Below, one piece after another: positions 22,166-31,210 of a stretch of 64,000 bases of DNA. Positions within the stretch are counted from its first letter, which is position 1. Each line of letters begins with the position of its first letter. Origin of the DNA: Brevundimonas huaxiensis (GTDB lineage Bacteria > Pseudomonadota > Alphaproteobacteria > Caulobacterales > Caulobacteraceae); the NCBI RefSeq assembly GCF_014218725.1, contig NZ_JABBJE010000001.1, forward strand, positions 372,001 through 436,000. Direction: 5' to 3'. The position numbers were made by a program, and so were the translations under genes. The notes beneath the pieces are model-generated. The model did no database searches. It was not told where the DNA came from and was given only the letters and a program-made list of their open reading frames with translations.

Positions 22166-23656
22166 TCAGTCGGGGCCGATGACCATGCAGGTCACGCGAC
22201 GCGCAGCCAGCGTCTCACAGGCGGATTTTGCGCCGGTTTCGGTCAGGCCGACGAAGCGGGAGCGATACCAGTCGCCGGCGGTCTGGACGTTGCGCTCTGC
22301 GGTGGCGAACTGATCGCGGAAGCGGCGGTTGACCTCGGTCAGCCAGTCGGTCGCCACCTTCTCTTCGCGGAAGGCGCCGACCTGCACCGCCCAGCGACCG
22401 GCCGGCGTGCGGGGCGTGGCGCGGGCGGGTTCTCGCGTTGCAGATGACGCGGAACGACGGGGCGTGGTGGACGGCGCGACAGCGGCATTGGCCGGCGCGC
22501 CGTTCAGCGACGCAGTGACATTGCGGGGCGCACGGGGAGCGGGGACGGCGGCCGGCGTCGAACCAATGGGCGGCAGCGTTGCAGCGGCCCGCTGGCTGGC
22601 TGCGCGCTCCGACGGCGCAGGGGCGACACGCGTCGGCAGGGCGGCGGGCGCCGGTGCGGCCGTATAGGCGACAGCGGTGGACTCGGCGCCGACGCCGTCC
22701 TCGTCGTCATTGACCGAAGCATAGGCGATCGGGGCGTCGGCGATCGCCGATCCCACGCCGAAACCACGTTGCTCGAAGAAGGTTTGGGCCACCTGGATCC
22801 GCTCGCCCTGGGCGCGGCGGCGCTCGACTTCGAAGCCTGTGTCCATCAGCTCGGCGACGTGGGCGTTGCGGCTGGCGGTCGAACGGCCGCCCAGGACGAT
22901 GGTGATCAGGCGTCGCCCGTCGCGCACGGCCGAGGCGGCCAGGTTGTAGCCCGAGGCGTTGGTATAGCCGGTCTTCATCCCGTCATAGCCGCGCCCGGTC
23001 GGCAGAAGGCCGTTGGTGTTGCGATAGTTGCGACCGTTGTAGGCCCAGTCGTGAAGGCCGAAGTAGCTGTAATACTGCGGGAAATCACGCATGATCGCGC
23101 GCGCCAGAATGGCCTGATCGCGCGCGGAGGTCACCTGACGTGCGTCCGGCAGGCCGTTTGCGGTGTAGTAGCGCGTCTGGGTCATGCCCAGCTGGGCGGC
23201 CTTCTGCGTCATCATATTGGTGAAGCGGGCTTCCGATCCGCCGATGTGCTCGCCGATGGCCAGGGCCATGTCGTTGGCGGACCGCACGGCGGTGGCGCGC
23301 ATGGCGTTGTCCAGGGTGATGGTCTAGCCCGCAGCGAGGCCCAGTTTTGACGGCGGCTGGGACGCGGCGCGCGGCGAGATTGTCAGCACGTCGTTCACAT
23401 TGGCCTTGCCCTGAGACAGGGCCTCGAACGTCAGATACAGCGTCATCATCTTGGTCAGAGACGCTGGATAGCGGCGGCTGTCGGCGTTCCGCGCGAACAG
23501 AACCTCGCCCGTGGCGGCGTCGATCACGATGGCGGCGTAGCGGCTGTTCTCCTGGGCCGAGTAGGCGGTCTGGGCCTCGATCGGTCTGACGTTCGCGCCC
23601 AGAACCAGCGAAAGCGCGAGGACGGCGAACAGGCCACGGCGGAGAAAAGCGATCAT
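22166..23656 (-). pseudogene. D-alanyl-D-alanine carboxypeptidase with SPOR domain, interrupted by amber codon
   Basis: A 496-codon open frame broken by a single in-frame TAG at 23324-23326 (codon 111). Codons 1-110 hold a signal peptide (to about residue 29) and the active-site SLTK (Ser66, Lys69). Codons 112-496 hold SAN (Ser126, Asn128), KTG (Lys228), a linker rich in Ala, Pro and Arg and a C-terminal SPOR domain (starting GRWAVQVGAF) that binds denuded peptidoglycan. This is a class C low-molecular-weight PBP. The stop falls between SxxK and SxN, in LGLAAG-stop-TITLDNAM, where relatives have a Pro-Gly-Glu/Gln-like turn. Neither fragment alone could be an active enzyme. Either a nonsense mutation (pseudogene), a sequencing error, or read-through. 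An ATG at 23302 could start the second fragment, but without a signal peptide. Confidence 0.85.
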
Positions 23657-23803
23657 GGGCGGGACAACCCCTCGGTGAGCAGGGTGCGACAGGCCCCCCG
23701 GCCGTCACGAACAAACAGCTAGCATAGTAAGCGCGGGTTTCGTGGTGGTTAACCGCGCGTCAACGCAAATTTGACCGGCCGATCAAGGTTATCATCGATC
23801 ATA

Positions 23804-23852
23804 TTGTGCATTGCACAAAACGCTTGAAAAACCTTCGCACTTGCAGCATATT
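23804..23852 (+). promoter_or_regulatory. Palindromic operator and promoter of the phasin gene
   Basis: TTGTGCA-T-TGCACAA (23804-23818) is a perfect palindrome with 7-bp arms. Just downstream, TTGAAA (23824-23829) and CATATT (23847-23852) lie 17 bases apart and suit a sigma-70 promoter. TGC/GCA-containing palindromes are recognised by PhaR, the PHA-responsive repressor of phasin genes in alphaproteobacteria, so a PhaR role is likely but inferred. An imperfect 16-bp palindrome TTGACCGGCCGATCAA lies upstream at 23771-23786. The gap 23657-23931 holds nothing else I can identify. Confidence 0.5.
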
Positions 23853-23931
23853 GTGGGTGTGCGAGATCCTCTCGCGTCATTATTTCCGCCCTCAGGTCCG
23901 TCCCCAAGGGTCTTCTACCGGAGAGACGATC

Positions 23932-24423
23932 ATGGCCGACGCCGCTGAAACCGTGAAGAAAACCGCCGACCAAGCCACCGCCGCTGCGACTTCCGCAGCC
24001 GCCAAGGTCAAGGCGCAAGCCGAAACCATGCAGGCCGCCGGCACGCAGGCCTTGCGTGAAGGCATCGACAAGTCGACGGCCTCGATGGCCGAGCTGAACG
24101 CGCACAGCAAGAAGACCCTGGAAGCCATGGTCGAGTCGGTCACCGTCGCCCAGAAGGGCGCCGAGGCCCTGTCGCAACAGGCGCTGGGCTTCGCCAAGTC
24201 CTCGTGGGAAGACGGCGTCGCCGCGTCCAAGGAACTGTCGACCGCCCGTTCGGTGCAGGAGTTCTTCGAGCTCCAGACCGCCTGGGCCAAGAAGTCGATG
24301 GAGCGCTATGTCGCCGAGCTGACCAAGACGAACGAGATCGTCACCGCCACGGTCAAGGACAGCATCAAGCCGATCAACGAGCGCGTCACCGCCTCGGTCG
24401 AAACCTTCCAGGCCGCTCGCTAA
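23932..24423 (+). CDS. Phasin family protein
   Basis: A 163-residue, almost wholly helical protein rich in Ala, Lys and Glu, with no signal peptide. The C-terminal half (VQEFFELQTAWAKKSMERYVAEL) is the phasin_2 signature, and AKSSWEDGVAASKEL precedes it. Phasins coat polyhydroxyalkanoate granules and control their number and size. The start at 23932 has GGAGAGACGATC upstream; in-frame codons from 23806 are not phasin-like. No PHA synthase lies in the window. A strong terminator follows. Confidence 0.9.
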   Translation: MADAAETVKKTADQATAAATSAAAKVKAQAETMQAAGTQALREGIDKSTASMAELNAHSKKTLEAMVESVTVAQKGAEALSQQALGFAKSSWEDGVAASKELSTARSVQEFFELQTAWAKKSMERYVAELTKTNEIVTATVKDSIKPINERVTASVETFQAAR

Positions 24424-24449
24424 TCCCGCGAACCGACTGAAGAATCGAG

Positions 24450-24480
24450 AAGGCCCCGGAGTTCGCTCCGGGGCCTTTTT
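24450..24480 (+). terminator. Intrinsic terminator after phasin
   Basis: AAGGCCCCGGAG and CTCCGGGGCCTT pair perfectly over 12 bp with a TTCG tetraloop, then TTT. It lies 27 bp after the phasin stop and just before the end of the convergent DUF4440 gene. Confidence 0.92.
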
Positions 24481-24484
24481 GCTG

Positions 24485-24979
24485 TCAGGGCAGGGCGGAA
24501 TGGTCGTAGCTGAAGACCCGTGCCAGCTTCCAGTCGGTCCCCTCCTGTTTCCACATCTGCGTGAAGCGGGCGCGGCCGACGCGCCGTTCCGGACCGTCGC
24601 CCTGGCGTTCGTAGAACACGTGCTCGCCTGTTTCGACCGCGCCGTAGTTGTTGATGGGATAGACGGCCAGACCGTCTCGGAGAGCCTCGCGTCGGGTCCG
24701 CCAGGCGTCGGGCGCGCTGCGGTCCTGACAACGCGCGGCGTATTGCGCGACAAAGCTGTCGGCGTCGGTGGCCACGCGTCCGCCGCGATCGTCGAAAAAC
24801 TCGAAGTCATCGGTCAGCATGGCCCGAAGTCCGGCGGGATCGCAGCCTTCGAAGAAGACAGCGAAAAGTTTGGCGTCGGCCGCCATGACGGCGGTTTCCA
24901 GCGGCGTGGGCTGGGCGAAGACGGCGAGCGAAAGGGCGGCGAAGAGGGCGGCGGGCATGGCGATCGGGGGGCTGTTCAA
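24485..24979 (-). CDS. Secreted NTF2-like protein (DUF4440)
   Basis: A protein of 164 residues with an N-terminal signal sequence (from MPAALFAALSLAVFA; start may be 24979 or 24958) and an NTF2-like fold of the DUF4440/SnoaL-like type. Markers are LTDDFEFFDDRGGR, a long central helix, and the final QMWKQEGTDWKLARVFSYDH strand pair that is typical of this family. Such proteins bind small ligands or act as enzymes of various kinds; no substrate can be assigned. It converges on the phasin gene. Confidence 0.8.
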   Translation of the reverse strand: MNSPPIAMPAALFAALSLAVFAQPTPLETAVMAADAKLFAVFFEGCDPAGLRAMLTDDFEFFDDRGGRVATDADSFVAQYAARCQDRSAPDAWRTRREALRDGLAVYPINNYGAVETGEHVFYERQGDGPERRVGRARFTQMWKQEGTDWKLARVFSYDHSALP

Positions 24980-25130
24980 CTGAGGCTCTCAACCTGAGCC
25001 GTTGACTGCCTTGGATCACGTGAAATCTTTGTCAGACGCCCTTCACGAAAGCCGTGACTGGACGCCGCTTCAATTCAGGCCATCATTCCCTATCTGAGAG
25101 CCAAGACGACTCCCCGATTACGGAACACGA

Positions 25131-25460
25131 ATGCCCATACAAAGGCCCGGTGAGACCGGCGGCGGTCAAGGAACCGCCGTTGTCACCGAAACAAAGCCGA
25201 AGCTGCAAAAGCCCTCGCTCTATCGAGTGCTGATTCTGAACGACGATTATTCGCCGATGGAATTTGTCGTCTATGTGCTGGAGCGGTTCTTCCAGAAGAG
25301 CCGGGAAGAGGCCACCCGCATCATGCTGCATGTGCATCAGCATGGCGTCGGCGTCTGCGGCGTCTTCACCTACGAGGTCGCCGAGACCAAGGTCGCGCAG
25401 GTCATCGAGACGGCGCGCCGCCACCAGCACCCTCTGCAATGCACGATGGAAAAGGACTGA
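25131..25460 (+). CDS. clpS: ATP-dependent Clp protease adaptor ClpS
   Basis: A 109-residue adaptor that delivers N-degron substrates to ClpAP. An extended N-terminal tail (1-28) precedes the folded domain with [20 protein letters not shown] (the NDD/M region binding the N-degron residue) and [21 protein letters not shown]. Its place 13 bp before clpA is the standard arrangement and implies co-transcription. The region 24980-25130 should hold the promoter; TTGACT at 25002 is a possible -35. Confidence 0.96.
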   Translation: MPIQRPGETGGGQGTAVVTETKPKLQKPSLYRVLILNDDYSPMEFVVYVLERFFQKSREEATRIMLHVHQHGVGVCGVFTYEVAETKVAQVIETARRHQHPLQCTMEKD

Positions 25461-25473
25461 GAGGAGCCTCCCT

Positions 25474-27774
25474 ATGCCTTCATTTTCCCGTCCTCTCGAA
25501 GAAACCCTGCACCGCGCGGTGGGATACGCCAATGCGCGCAGGCACGAGTATGCGACGCTTGAGCACCTGCTGCTCGCGCTGATCGACGATCCCGACGCGA
25601 CCGGCGTCATGCAGGCCTGCAACGTCGATCTGTCGGCGTTGAAAGCGGCGCTGACCCTCTATGTCGACAACGATCTCGCCGCCCTGGCCACCAGCGACGG
25701 CGAGGATGCCAAGCCGACCGCCGGCTTCCAGCGCGTGATCCAGCGCGCGGTGATCCACGTCCAGTCGTCCGGCCGCGAGGAAGTGTCCGGCGCCAATGTG
25801 CTGGTCGCCATCTTCTCCGAGCGCGAGAGCCATGCCGCCTACTTCCTGCAAGAGCAGGACATGACGCGCTATGACGCGGTCAACTTTATCGCCCACGGCA
25901 TCGCCAAGAAGGCGGGCGCCAACGAGGCGCGTCCGGCCAAGGGCGCTTCGCCCGAAGAGGCCGAGGATGCATCCGCCGTCAAACAGGGCGGCGAGGCGCT
26001 GGAAGCCTATTGCGTCGACCTCAACGAGAAGTCGCGCCAGGGCAAGGTCGATCCCCTGATCGGTCGTCAGGCCGAGGTTGATCGTTCGATCCAGATCCTG
26101 TGCCGTCGGACCAAGAACAACCCGCTTCTGGTGGGCGATCCCGGCGTCGGCAAGACCGCTATCGCCGAAGGTCTGGCCCGCAAGATCGTCAACGGCGAAG
26201 TGCCCGACGTCCTGAAGGACGCCACCATCTACTCGCTCGATATGGGCGCGTTGCTGGCCGGCACCCGCTATCGCGGCGACTTCGAGGAACGCCTGAAGCA
26301 GGTGGTCAAGGAGTTGGAGAACCACGACAACGCCGTGCTCTTCATCGACGAGATCCACACCGTGATCGGCGCGGGCGCGACCTCGGGCGGGGCGATGGAT
26401 GCGTCGAACCTGCTGAAACCGGCCCTGGCGTCCGGCACCCTGCGCTGCATGGGATCGACGACCTACAAGGAATATCGCCAGCACTTCGAGAAGGACCGCG
26501 CCCTGGTGCGTCGCTTCCAGAAGATCGACGTCAACGAGCCGACGGTCGAGGATACGGTGAAAATCTTGAAGGGTCTGAAGACTTACTACGAGCAGCACCA
26601 CAAGGTCCGCTACACCGACAGCGCCGTGCGCACGGCGGTGGAGCTGTCTGCGCGCTACATGACCGACCGCAAACTGCCGGACAAGGCGATCGACGTGATC
26701 GACGAGGCCGGGGCGTCACAGATGCTGCTGACCGAATCCAAGAGGAAGAAGGTCATCGGTCAGAAGGAGGTCGAAGCCGTCATCGCCAAGATGGCCCGTA
26801 TCCCGGCCAAGTCGGTGTCCAAGTCCGACACCGAAAGCCTGCGCGAACTGGAAACCGACCTGAAGCGCGCGGTCTTTGGTCAGGAACAGGCCATCGAACA
26901 GGTGTCGGCGGCCATGAAGCTGGCGCGCGCGGGTCTTCGCGATCCGAACAAGCCGATCGGCAGCTTCCTGTTCAGCGGCCCGACCGGCGTCGGCAAGACC
27001 GAGGTCGCCAAGCAACTCGCCGCGACCCTGGGCATCGAGATGCAGCGTTTCGACATGTCGGAATATATGGAGCGCCACACGGTCAGCCGTCTGATCGGCG
27101 CGCCTCCCGGCTATGTGGGCCATGACCAGGGCGGGCTTCTGACCGACGCCGTCGATCAGCATCCGCACGCTGTCGTGCTGCTGGACGAGATCGAGAAGGC
27201 GCACCCGGATGTCTACAACATCCTGCTTCAGGTGATGGACAACGGCATGCTGACCGATGCGGTCGGCAAGAAGGTCGATTTCAGGAACGTCATCCTGATC
27301 ATGACCACCAATGCCGGCGCCGCAGACAACGCCCGCGCCTCCATCGGCTTTGGCCGGGGCAAGGTCGAAGGCGAGGACGACAAGGCCATCCAGCGCCTGT
27401 TCGCGCCGGAGTTCCGCAATCGCCTGGACGCCATCGTGGCCTTCAAGCCGTTGCAGGCCGACACGATCCGCTCGGTGGTGACCAAGTTCATCCTTCAGCT
27501 GGAAGCCCAGCTGGCGGATCGCAACATCACCATCGAACTGACCGACGAAGCCGCCGACTGGCTGGCCAAGAACGGTTTCGACGAACTGTATGGCGCGCGT
27601 CCGCTGGCGCGGGTCATCCAGGACTCGATCAAGAAGCCGCTGGCCGACGACATCCTGTTCGGCCGCCTGACGCGCGGCGGACACGTCAGGGTCCAGTTGA
27701 AGGATGGCAAGATCGACTTCGACATCACGAGCGCCAGCGCGCCCGCGAAGGCCGAGGAAGAAGAGACGGCCTGA
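25474..27774 (+). CDS. clpA: ATP-dependent Clp protease ATP-binding subunit ClpA
   Basis: A 766-residue AAA+ unfoldase partnered with ClpP. The Clp N-domain (1-145) starts [16 protein letters not shown]. Walker A motifs: GDPGVGKT at 221-228 (D1) and GPTGVGKT at 502-509 (D2), with Walker B LFIDEIHT and [12 protein letters not shown]. The start at 25474 has GAGGAG upstream; the same frame is open to 25264 but that overlaps clpS. Length matches ClpA (about 760) and not ClpB (no long middle domain). Confidence 0.97.
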   Translation: MPSFSRPLEETLHRAVGYANARRHEYATLEHLLLALIDDPDATGVMQACNVDLSALKAALTLYVDNDLAALATSDGEDAKPTAGFQRVIQRAVIHVQSSGREEVSGANVLVAIFSERESHAAYFLQEQDMTRYDAVNFIAHGIAKKAGANEARPAKGASPEEAEDASAVKQGGEALEAYCVDLNEKSRQGKVDPLIGRQAEVDRSIQILCRRTKNNPLLVGDPGVGKTAIAEGLARKIVNGEVPDVLKDATIYSLDMGALLAGTRYRGDFEERLKQVVKELENHDNAVLFIDEIHTVIGAGATSGGAMDASNLLKPALASGTLRCMGSTTYKEYRQHFEKDRALVRRFQKIDVNEPTVEDTVKILKGLKTYYEQHHKVRYTDSAVRTAVELSARYMTDRKLPDKAIDVIDEAGASQMLLTESKRKKVIGQKEVEAVIAKMARIPAKSVSKSDTESLRELETDLKRAVFGQEQAIEQVSAAMKLARAGLRDPNKPIGSFLFSGPTGVGKTEVAKQLAATLGIEMQRFDMSEYMERHTVSRLIGAPPGYVGHDQGGLLTDAVDQHPHAVVLLDEIEKAHPDVYNILLQVMDNGMLTDAVGKKVDFRNVILIMTTNAGAADNARASIGFGRGKVEGEDDKAIQRLFAPEFRNRLDAIVAFKPLQADTIRSVVTKFILQLEAQLADRNITIELTDEAADWLAKNGFDELYGARPLARVIQDSIKKPLADDILFGRLTRGGHVRVQLKDGKIDFDITSASAPAKAEEEETA

Positions 27775-27794
27775 TCCTCGAAAAGGTGATGGCG

Positions 27795-27826
27795 AAAGGC
27801 CCGGCTGGCAGCAGCCGGGCCTTTTT
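27795..27826. terminator. Intrinsic terminator between clpA and the convergent gene
   Basis: AAAGGCCCGGCTG (27795-27807) pairs with CAGCCGGGCCTTT (27812-27824), 13 bp, then TT. It acts for clpA; for the minus strand it lies immediately after the stop at 27827 and is followed by TCGCCATC, so it suits only plus-strand transcription well. Confidence 0.9.
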
Positions 27827-28972
27827 CTATGCCTGCTTGTAGGGCGACAGTTCTTCGGTCATCGCCCGCATCTCCGCCGCGACGGCCGGGCGTTCGCCGT
27901 CCAGATAGCGGGCGACGGGATCGCGCAGGGCGGGGTCGGCGATGAAATGGGCGGAATAGACGGGAGAGGGCAGGTAGCCGCGCGCGATCTTGTGGTCGCC
28001 TTGGGCGCCGGCCTCGACGCGGGACAGGCCGCGCGAAATGGCGAATTCGATGGCCTGATAATAGCAAAGCTCGAAATGCAGGAAGGGCACGTCTTCCAGC
28101 GTGCCCCACTGACGGCCATAGAGCGCGTCTCGGCCGATGAAATTCAGGGCGCCGGCGATGGGCGTCTCGCCGCGAAACGCCATCACCAGGGCGATCCGCT
28201 CGGCCATGGTCGCGCCGATGCGACTGAAGAAGTCGCGCGTCAGATAGGGCCGGCCCCATTTGCGCGAGCCAGTGTCCATGTAGAAGGCGAAGAAAGCGTC
28301 CCAGTAGGCCTCGGTGATTTCGGCGCCGGTCAGGACGCGGATATCCAGATCGGCCTGGGCGTCGCGGCGCTCGCGCTTGATGGTCTTGCGACGGTTGGCC
28401 GACAGGGCGGCAAGAAAGTCGTCGAAGGTCCGATAGCCGTTGTTGCGCCAGATGAATTGGATGTCCTGGCGTGGCAGCAGGTCCGCCTCGGTCATGGCTG
28501 ACCAGTCCGCTTCGGTCGGGAAGTTGACGTGTAGCGAGGAGACGCCCAGCCGTTCGACCAGGGTCACCGCCCCCTGGATCAAGGCCTGACGCACCGTCGC
28601 GCCGTCGGTCTCGGGATGGTTCAGGAAGCGCGGGCCGGTTGCGGGGGTGAAGGGCACGGCGCCCAGCAGCTTGGGATAATAACGACCGCCGGCCCGCTCA
28701 TAGGCGTCGGCCCAGCTGTGGTCGAAGACATATTCGCCCTGGCTGTTGCCCTTCAGATAGAGGGGCATCACGCCTAACACCGCGTTGCCTTCACCTCTCA
28801 GGGCCAGGTGGCGTGGGGCCCAGCCCTGGGGCGGCGCGGCGCTGCCCGAGGCCTCGCACGCGTGCAGGAAATCATAGGAGACAAAGGGATCGCCGGTGGG
28901 CAGCGCGCACGCGTCCCAGGCCTCTTGGCCTATGTCGGCGATCCCTTCGTGAACCGAGATCTGAAAGATCAG
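27827..28972 (-). CDS. GNAT-type acyltransferase of the DUF482 / peptidogalycan family
   Basis: A protein of about 381 residues. The frame contains FVSYDFLHACEASG, LYLKGNSQGEYVFDHSWA, FLAALSANRRKTIKRER and ALYGRQWGTLEDVPFLHFE, typical of the DUF482 (peptidogalycan biosynthesis/recognition) subfamily of GNAT proteins related to Fem transferases. Substrate unknown. The upstream gene ridA ends TGA at 28969-28971, and no ATG, GTG or TTG lies before the conserved N-terminus. The best start is the CTG at 28972, which forms a CTGA overlap with the ridA stop, as ATGA does elsewhere here. The frame stays open upstream to 29227 inside ridA. Terminated close to 27827. Confidence 0.82.
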   Translation of the reverse strand: MIFQISVHEGIADIGQEAWDACALPTGDPFVSYDFLHACEASGSAAPPQGWAPRHLALRGEGNAVLGVMPLYLKGNSQGEYVFDHSWADAYERAGGRYYPKLLGAVPFTPATGPRFLNHPETDGATVRQALIQGAVTLVERLGVSSLHVNFPTEADWSAMTEADLLPRQDIQFIWRNNGYRTFDDFLAALSANRRKTIKRERRDAQADLDIRVLTGAEITEAYWDAFFAFYMDTGSRKWGRPYLTRDFFSRIGATMAERIALVMAFRGETPIAGALNFIGRDALYGRQWGTLEDVPFLHFELCYYQAIEFAISRGLSRVEAGAQGDHKIARGYLPSPVYSAHFIADPALRDPVARYLDGERPAVAAEMRAMTEELSPYKQA

Positions 28973-29427
28973 CGGATCTCCACGATCGCATCGATCTCGA
29001 CGGCGAAGCCGAGCGGCAGCTTGTACACGCCGACGGCCGAGCGGGCGTGCTTGCCGGCGTCGCCGAAGACCTCGACCATCATGTCCGAGCAGCCGTTGAT
29101 GACGGCGGGAATGGCGGTGAAGTCGGGGCCGGCCTGAACGAAACCACCCAGTTTGACGATGCGGACCACCCGGTCCAGATCGCCATCGCAGGCGGCCTTG
29201 ATCTGGGCGATCAGGTTCAGACCGCACAGACGCGCGGCTTCCAGCGCCTGCTCCGGCGTCACGTCGACGCCGACCGTGCCCTTGATGCCGCCGTTCGCGT
29301 CATTCGACAGCTGGCCAGAGATGGTGACCTGATTGCCCGAGCGGACATAGGAGACATAGCTGGCCACCGGTTTGGCGGGTTCCGGCAGTGTGAGGCCGAG
29401 TTCGGCGATGCGGGCTTCGATGCTCAT
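28969..29427 (-). CDS. RidA/YjgF family reactive intermediate deaminase
   Basis: A 152-residue protein of the YjgF/YER057c/UK114 superfamily. The block VSYVRSGNQVTISGQLSND at residues about 26-44, then AGKHARSAVGVYKLPLGFAVEIDAI at the end, contain the conserved Arg and Glu that hydrolyse enamine/imine intermediates from PLP enzymes such as threonine dehydratase. Archetypal RidA is about 128 residues; this is the longer subgroup, whose activity is less certain. Translationally coupled to the downstream GNAT gene. Confidence 0.88.
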   Translation of the reverse strand: MSIEARIAELGLTLPEPAKPVASYVSYVRSGNQVTISGQLSNDANGGIKGTVGVDVTPEQALEAARLCGLNLIAQIKAACDGDLDRVVRIVKLGGFVQAGPDFTAIPAVINGCSDMMVEVFGDAGKHARSAVGVYKLPLGFAVEIDAIVEIR

Positions 29428-29532
29428 GGGGGCTCCTGTTTATCTGGGCGCGGTTTAGCGCGGGGCAAGGGCGGCGTCACCCGTTCGGCGCGCTTTAAAG
29501 GTTCGCCAACCGCGCCGTGTCATGATGCGATC

Positions 29533-30429
29533 ATGGATATGCATCTGACCCCCGACGTCGCCGCCTTCCATTCCGTGCTGGCGCGGTTGTCTCCTGACGA
29601 CCGCGCGCGTGTGGACGCCGCCGTGGTTCCAGCCGCGCAAAAGGCCGCCGAGGCCGCGCCGCACTGGGATTTCGAAATGCCGGCCAAGGCGGTGGATGCG
29701 CTGTTGGGCCCTGATGCATCCGACGATGTTCGTCGCGGCCTTGTCGCCGCCTGGGCGCTGCAACTGCCGGACCGTGCGGTGGCGATGAACCTGCCGGCCG
29801 AGGTCATGGCCCTCTATCCCTACTGGATCGAACAGTTGGCGGGGTTTCTGGATAAGGCCGAGGGCGACTATGTTTTCGACCACTGGTCCAAGGACGTGCG
29901 CTTCACCCTGGCGCTCAGCGTGCCGGGCGCGAAAAGTCAGGTCATAGACCTGTCGTCGCCGGTCGGGCCGGGCCAGATCGTCAAACACGTCCGCGACGGC
30001 TGGGGCGTCAAACCGCTGTTCCGCTATCTGGCGGCGGGCGCCAAGCGCGAGCCCTGGCTGGAGGTTCACACCGAGAGCCGCTGGTTGCGCGGCTTCAATG
30101 AGGACGGCTGGAACGAGGCTTGGGCGACGGCGGCCGAGCTGTGCCGCGCGCGGCCTGAACTGGCCGGCATGATCGGCTCGAGCTGGTTCTATGATCCGCC
30201 CCTGACAGAGATCAGCCCCCGCCTGGCGCACCTGCGCCTGAACCCGCTGAAGGGCGGGGCCTTCATGGTCCACCAAGGACCGGGCGAGATCCACACTGAA
30301 CGGGCGGCGACGGCGTCTGCGTCGAGGAAGGCGCTGATCGACAGTGGCGAATACACCGCCCGGTCCTGGCTGATGATCTGGCCTCGCAAGGAGCTGATCG
30401 CCTGGGCGGATCGGCGCAAGGCCGCCTGA
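29533..30429 (+). CDS. Conserved hypothetical protein
   Basis: A 298-residue soluble protein I do not recognise. Start ATG at 29533 (MDMHLTPDVAAFHSVL); the frame is open far upstream inside the antisense of other genes. It contains many Trp/Arg pairs (HWSKDVRFTLALSVPG, RYLAAGAKREPWLEVHTESRWLRG) and a Pro-rich stretch TEISPRLAHLRLNPLKGG near the end. There is no signal peptide, membrane helix or known catalytic motif. It converges with the polysaccharide deacetylase gene, 4 bp apart, and is divergent from ridA, 105 bp away. Coding bias supports a real gene. Confidence 0.7.
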   Translation: MDMHLTPDVAAFHSVLARLSPDDRARVDAAVVPAAQKAAEAAPHWDFEMPAKAVDALLGPDASDDVRRGLVAAWALQLPDRAVAMNLPAEVMALYPYWIEQLAGFLDKAEGDYVFDHWSKDVRFTLALSVPGAKSQVIDLSSPVGPGQIVKHVRDGWGVKPLFRYLAAGAKREPWLEVHTESRWLRGFNEDGWNEAWATAAELCRARPELAGMIGSSWFYDPPLTEISPRLAHLRLNPLKGGAFMVHQGPGEIHTERAATASASRKALIDSGEYTARSWLMIWPRKELIAWADRRKAA

Positions 30430-30433
30430 TCTC

Positions 30434-31174
30434 TCAGGCTGTCGCCATCCGCCACGCCGCCGCGACCGGCTGAATGTCCAGGTCGGCCGCCTTCGCCAGC
30501 CGGATCAGACGGTCGATGTCCTCCGGCCGACAGCCATAGGGCGTCGGCGCGTCGCTGACGTCGTGGCCGTAGGCGATCAGCCAGCCGTTGGAGACCGCTG
30601 TCTCCGAAACTAGCGCCTCCAGATCGTAGCCGGGCAGGCGACGGCTCTCCAGGCCTATGGCCTGCAGCAGGTTGCGATCCGAACGCCCGGCGTTGATCCC
30701 GTCGCGGACGCCGCGCCCGCACAGGAAGCGTTTGTCGATCACGGCTTTCGATCCGAAGGCGCAATCGCCGAACGGATAGGCGAAGGTCTGCATCTGATAT
30801 CCGTCCAGCCGCTCGGCCACCCAAGCGGCGTTGCGAGCCAGGCTGGCGTCCAGTTCGGCCGGCGACAGGGTCAGGGTCGAGACATGCTCATAGGTGTGGC
30901 AACCGACTTCGTGCCCGGCCTCATGGAGAGCTTGCAGGTGCTCCACCTCAAACTGGGGCAGGTCCAAATTGCGACCGCCGGCCAGGCCGCCGCAGACATA
31001 GTAGGTCGCCTTGACCCCGTGCTCGGCCAGGATCGGTCCGGCCTCGGTCCAGGCCGATGCCGGGATGTCATCGAACGACAGGCTGAGGACGCCGCGCGCG
31101 GGCTGCACGTCGGCAGGACGGACATCGAGATAGCGGCCGGCGCGGCGACGCATCTTGTCGAAAAAGGCGCTCAT
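30434..31174 (-). CDS. Polysaccharide deacetylase (CE4/NodB) family protein
   Basis: A 246-residue CE4 protein without an evident signal peptide. Motif 1 LSFDD (residues about 32-36) supplies the catalytic and metal-binding Asp, and the H-x3-H pair is in GCHTYEHVSTL (about 92-102). Later YPFGDCAFG is motif 3-like. Such enzymes remove acetyl groups from N- or O-acetylated sugars. An N-terminal extension of 30 residues is basic (MRRRAGRYLD). Its target is not evident from the neighbourhood. Confidence 0.85.
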   Translation of the reverse strand: MSAFFDKMRRRAGRYLDVRPADVQPARGVLSLSFDDIPASAWTEAGPILAEHGVKATYYVCGGLAGGRNLDLPQFEVEHLQALHEAGHEVGCHTYEHVSTLTLSPAELDASLARNAAWVAERLDGYQMQTFAYPFGDCAFGSKAVIDKRFLCGRGVRDGINAGRSDRNLLQAIGLESRRLPGYDLEALVSETAVSNGWLIAYGHDVSDAPTPYGCRPEDIDRLIRLAKAADLDIQPVAAAWRMATA

Positions 31175-31210
31175 GCCCGCCTTGTCGCACGACGGGCTTA
31201 AGGCCGGGTT

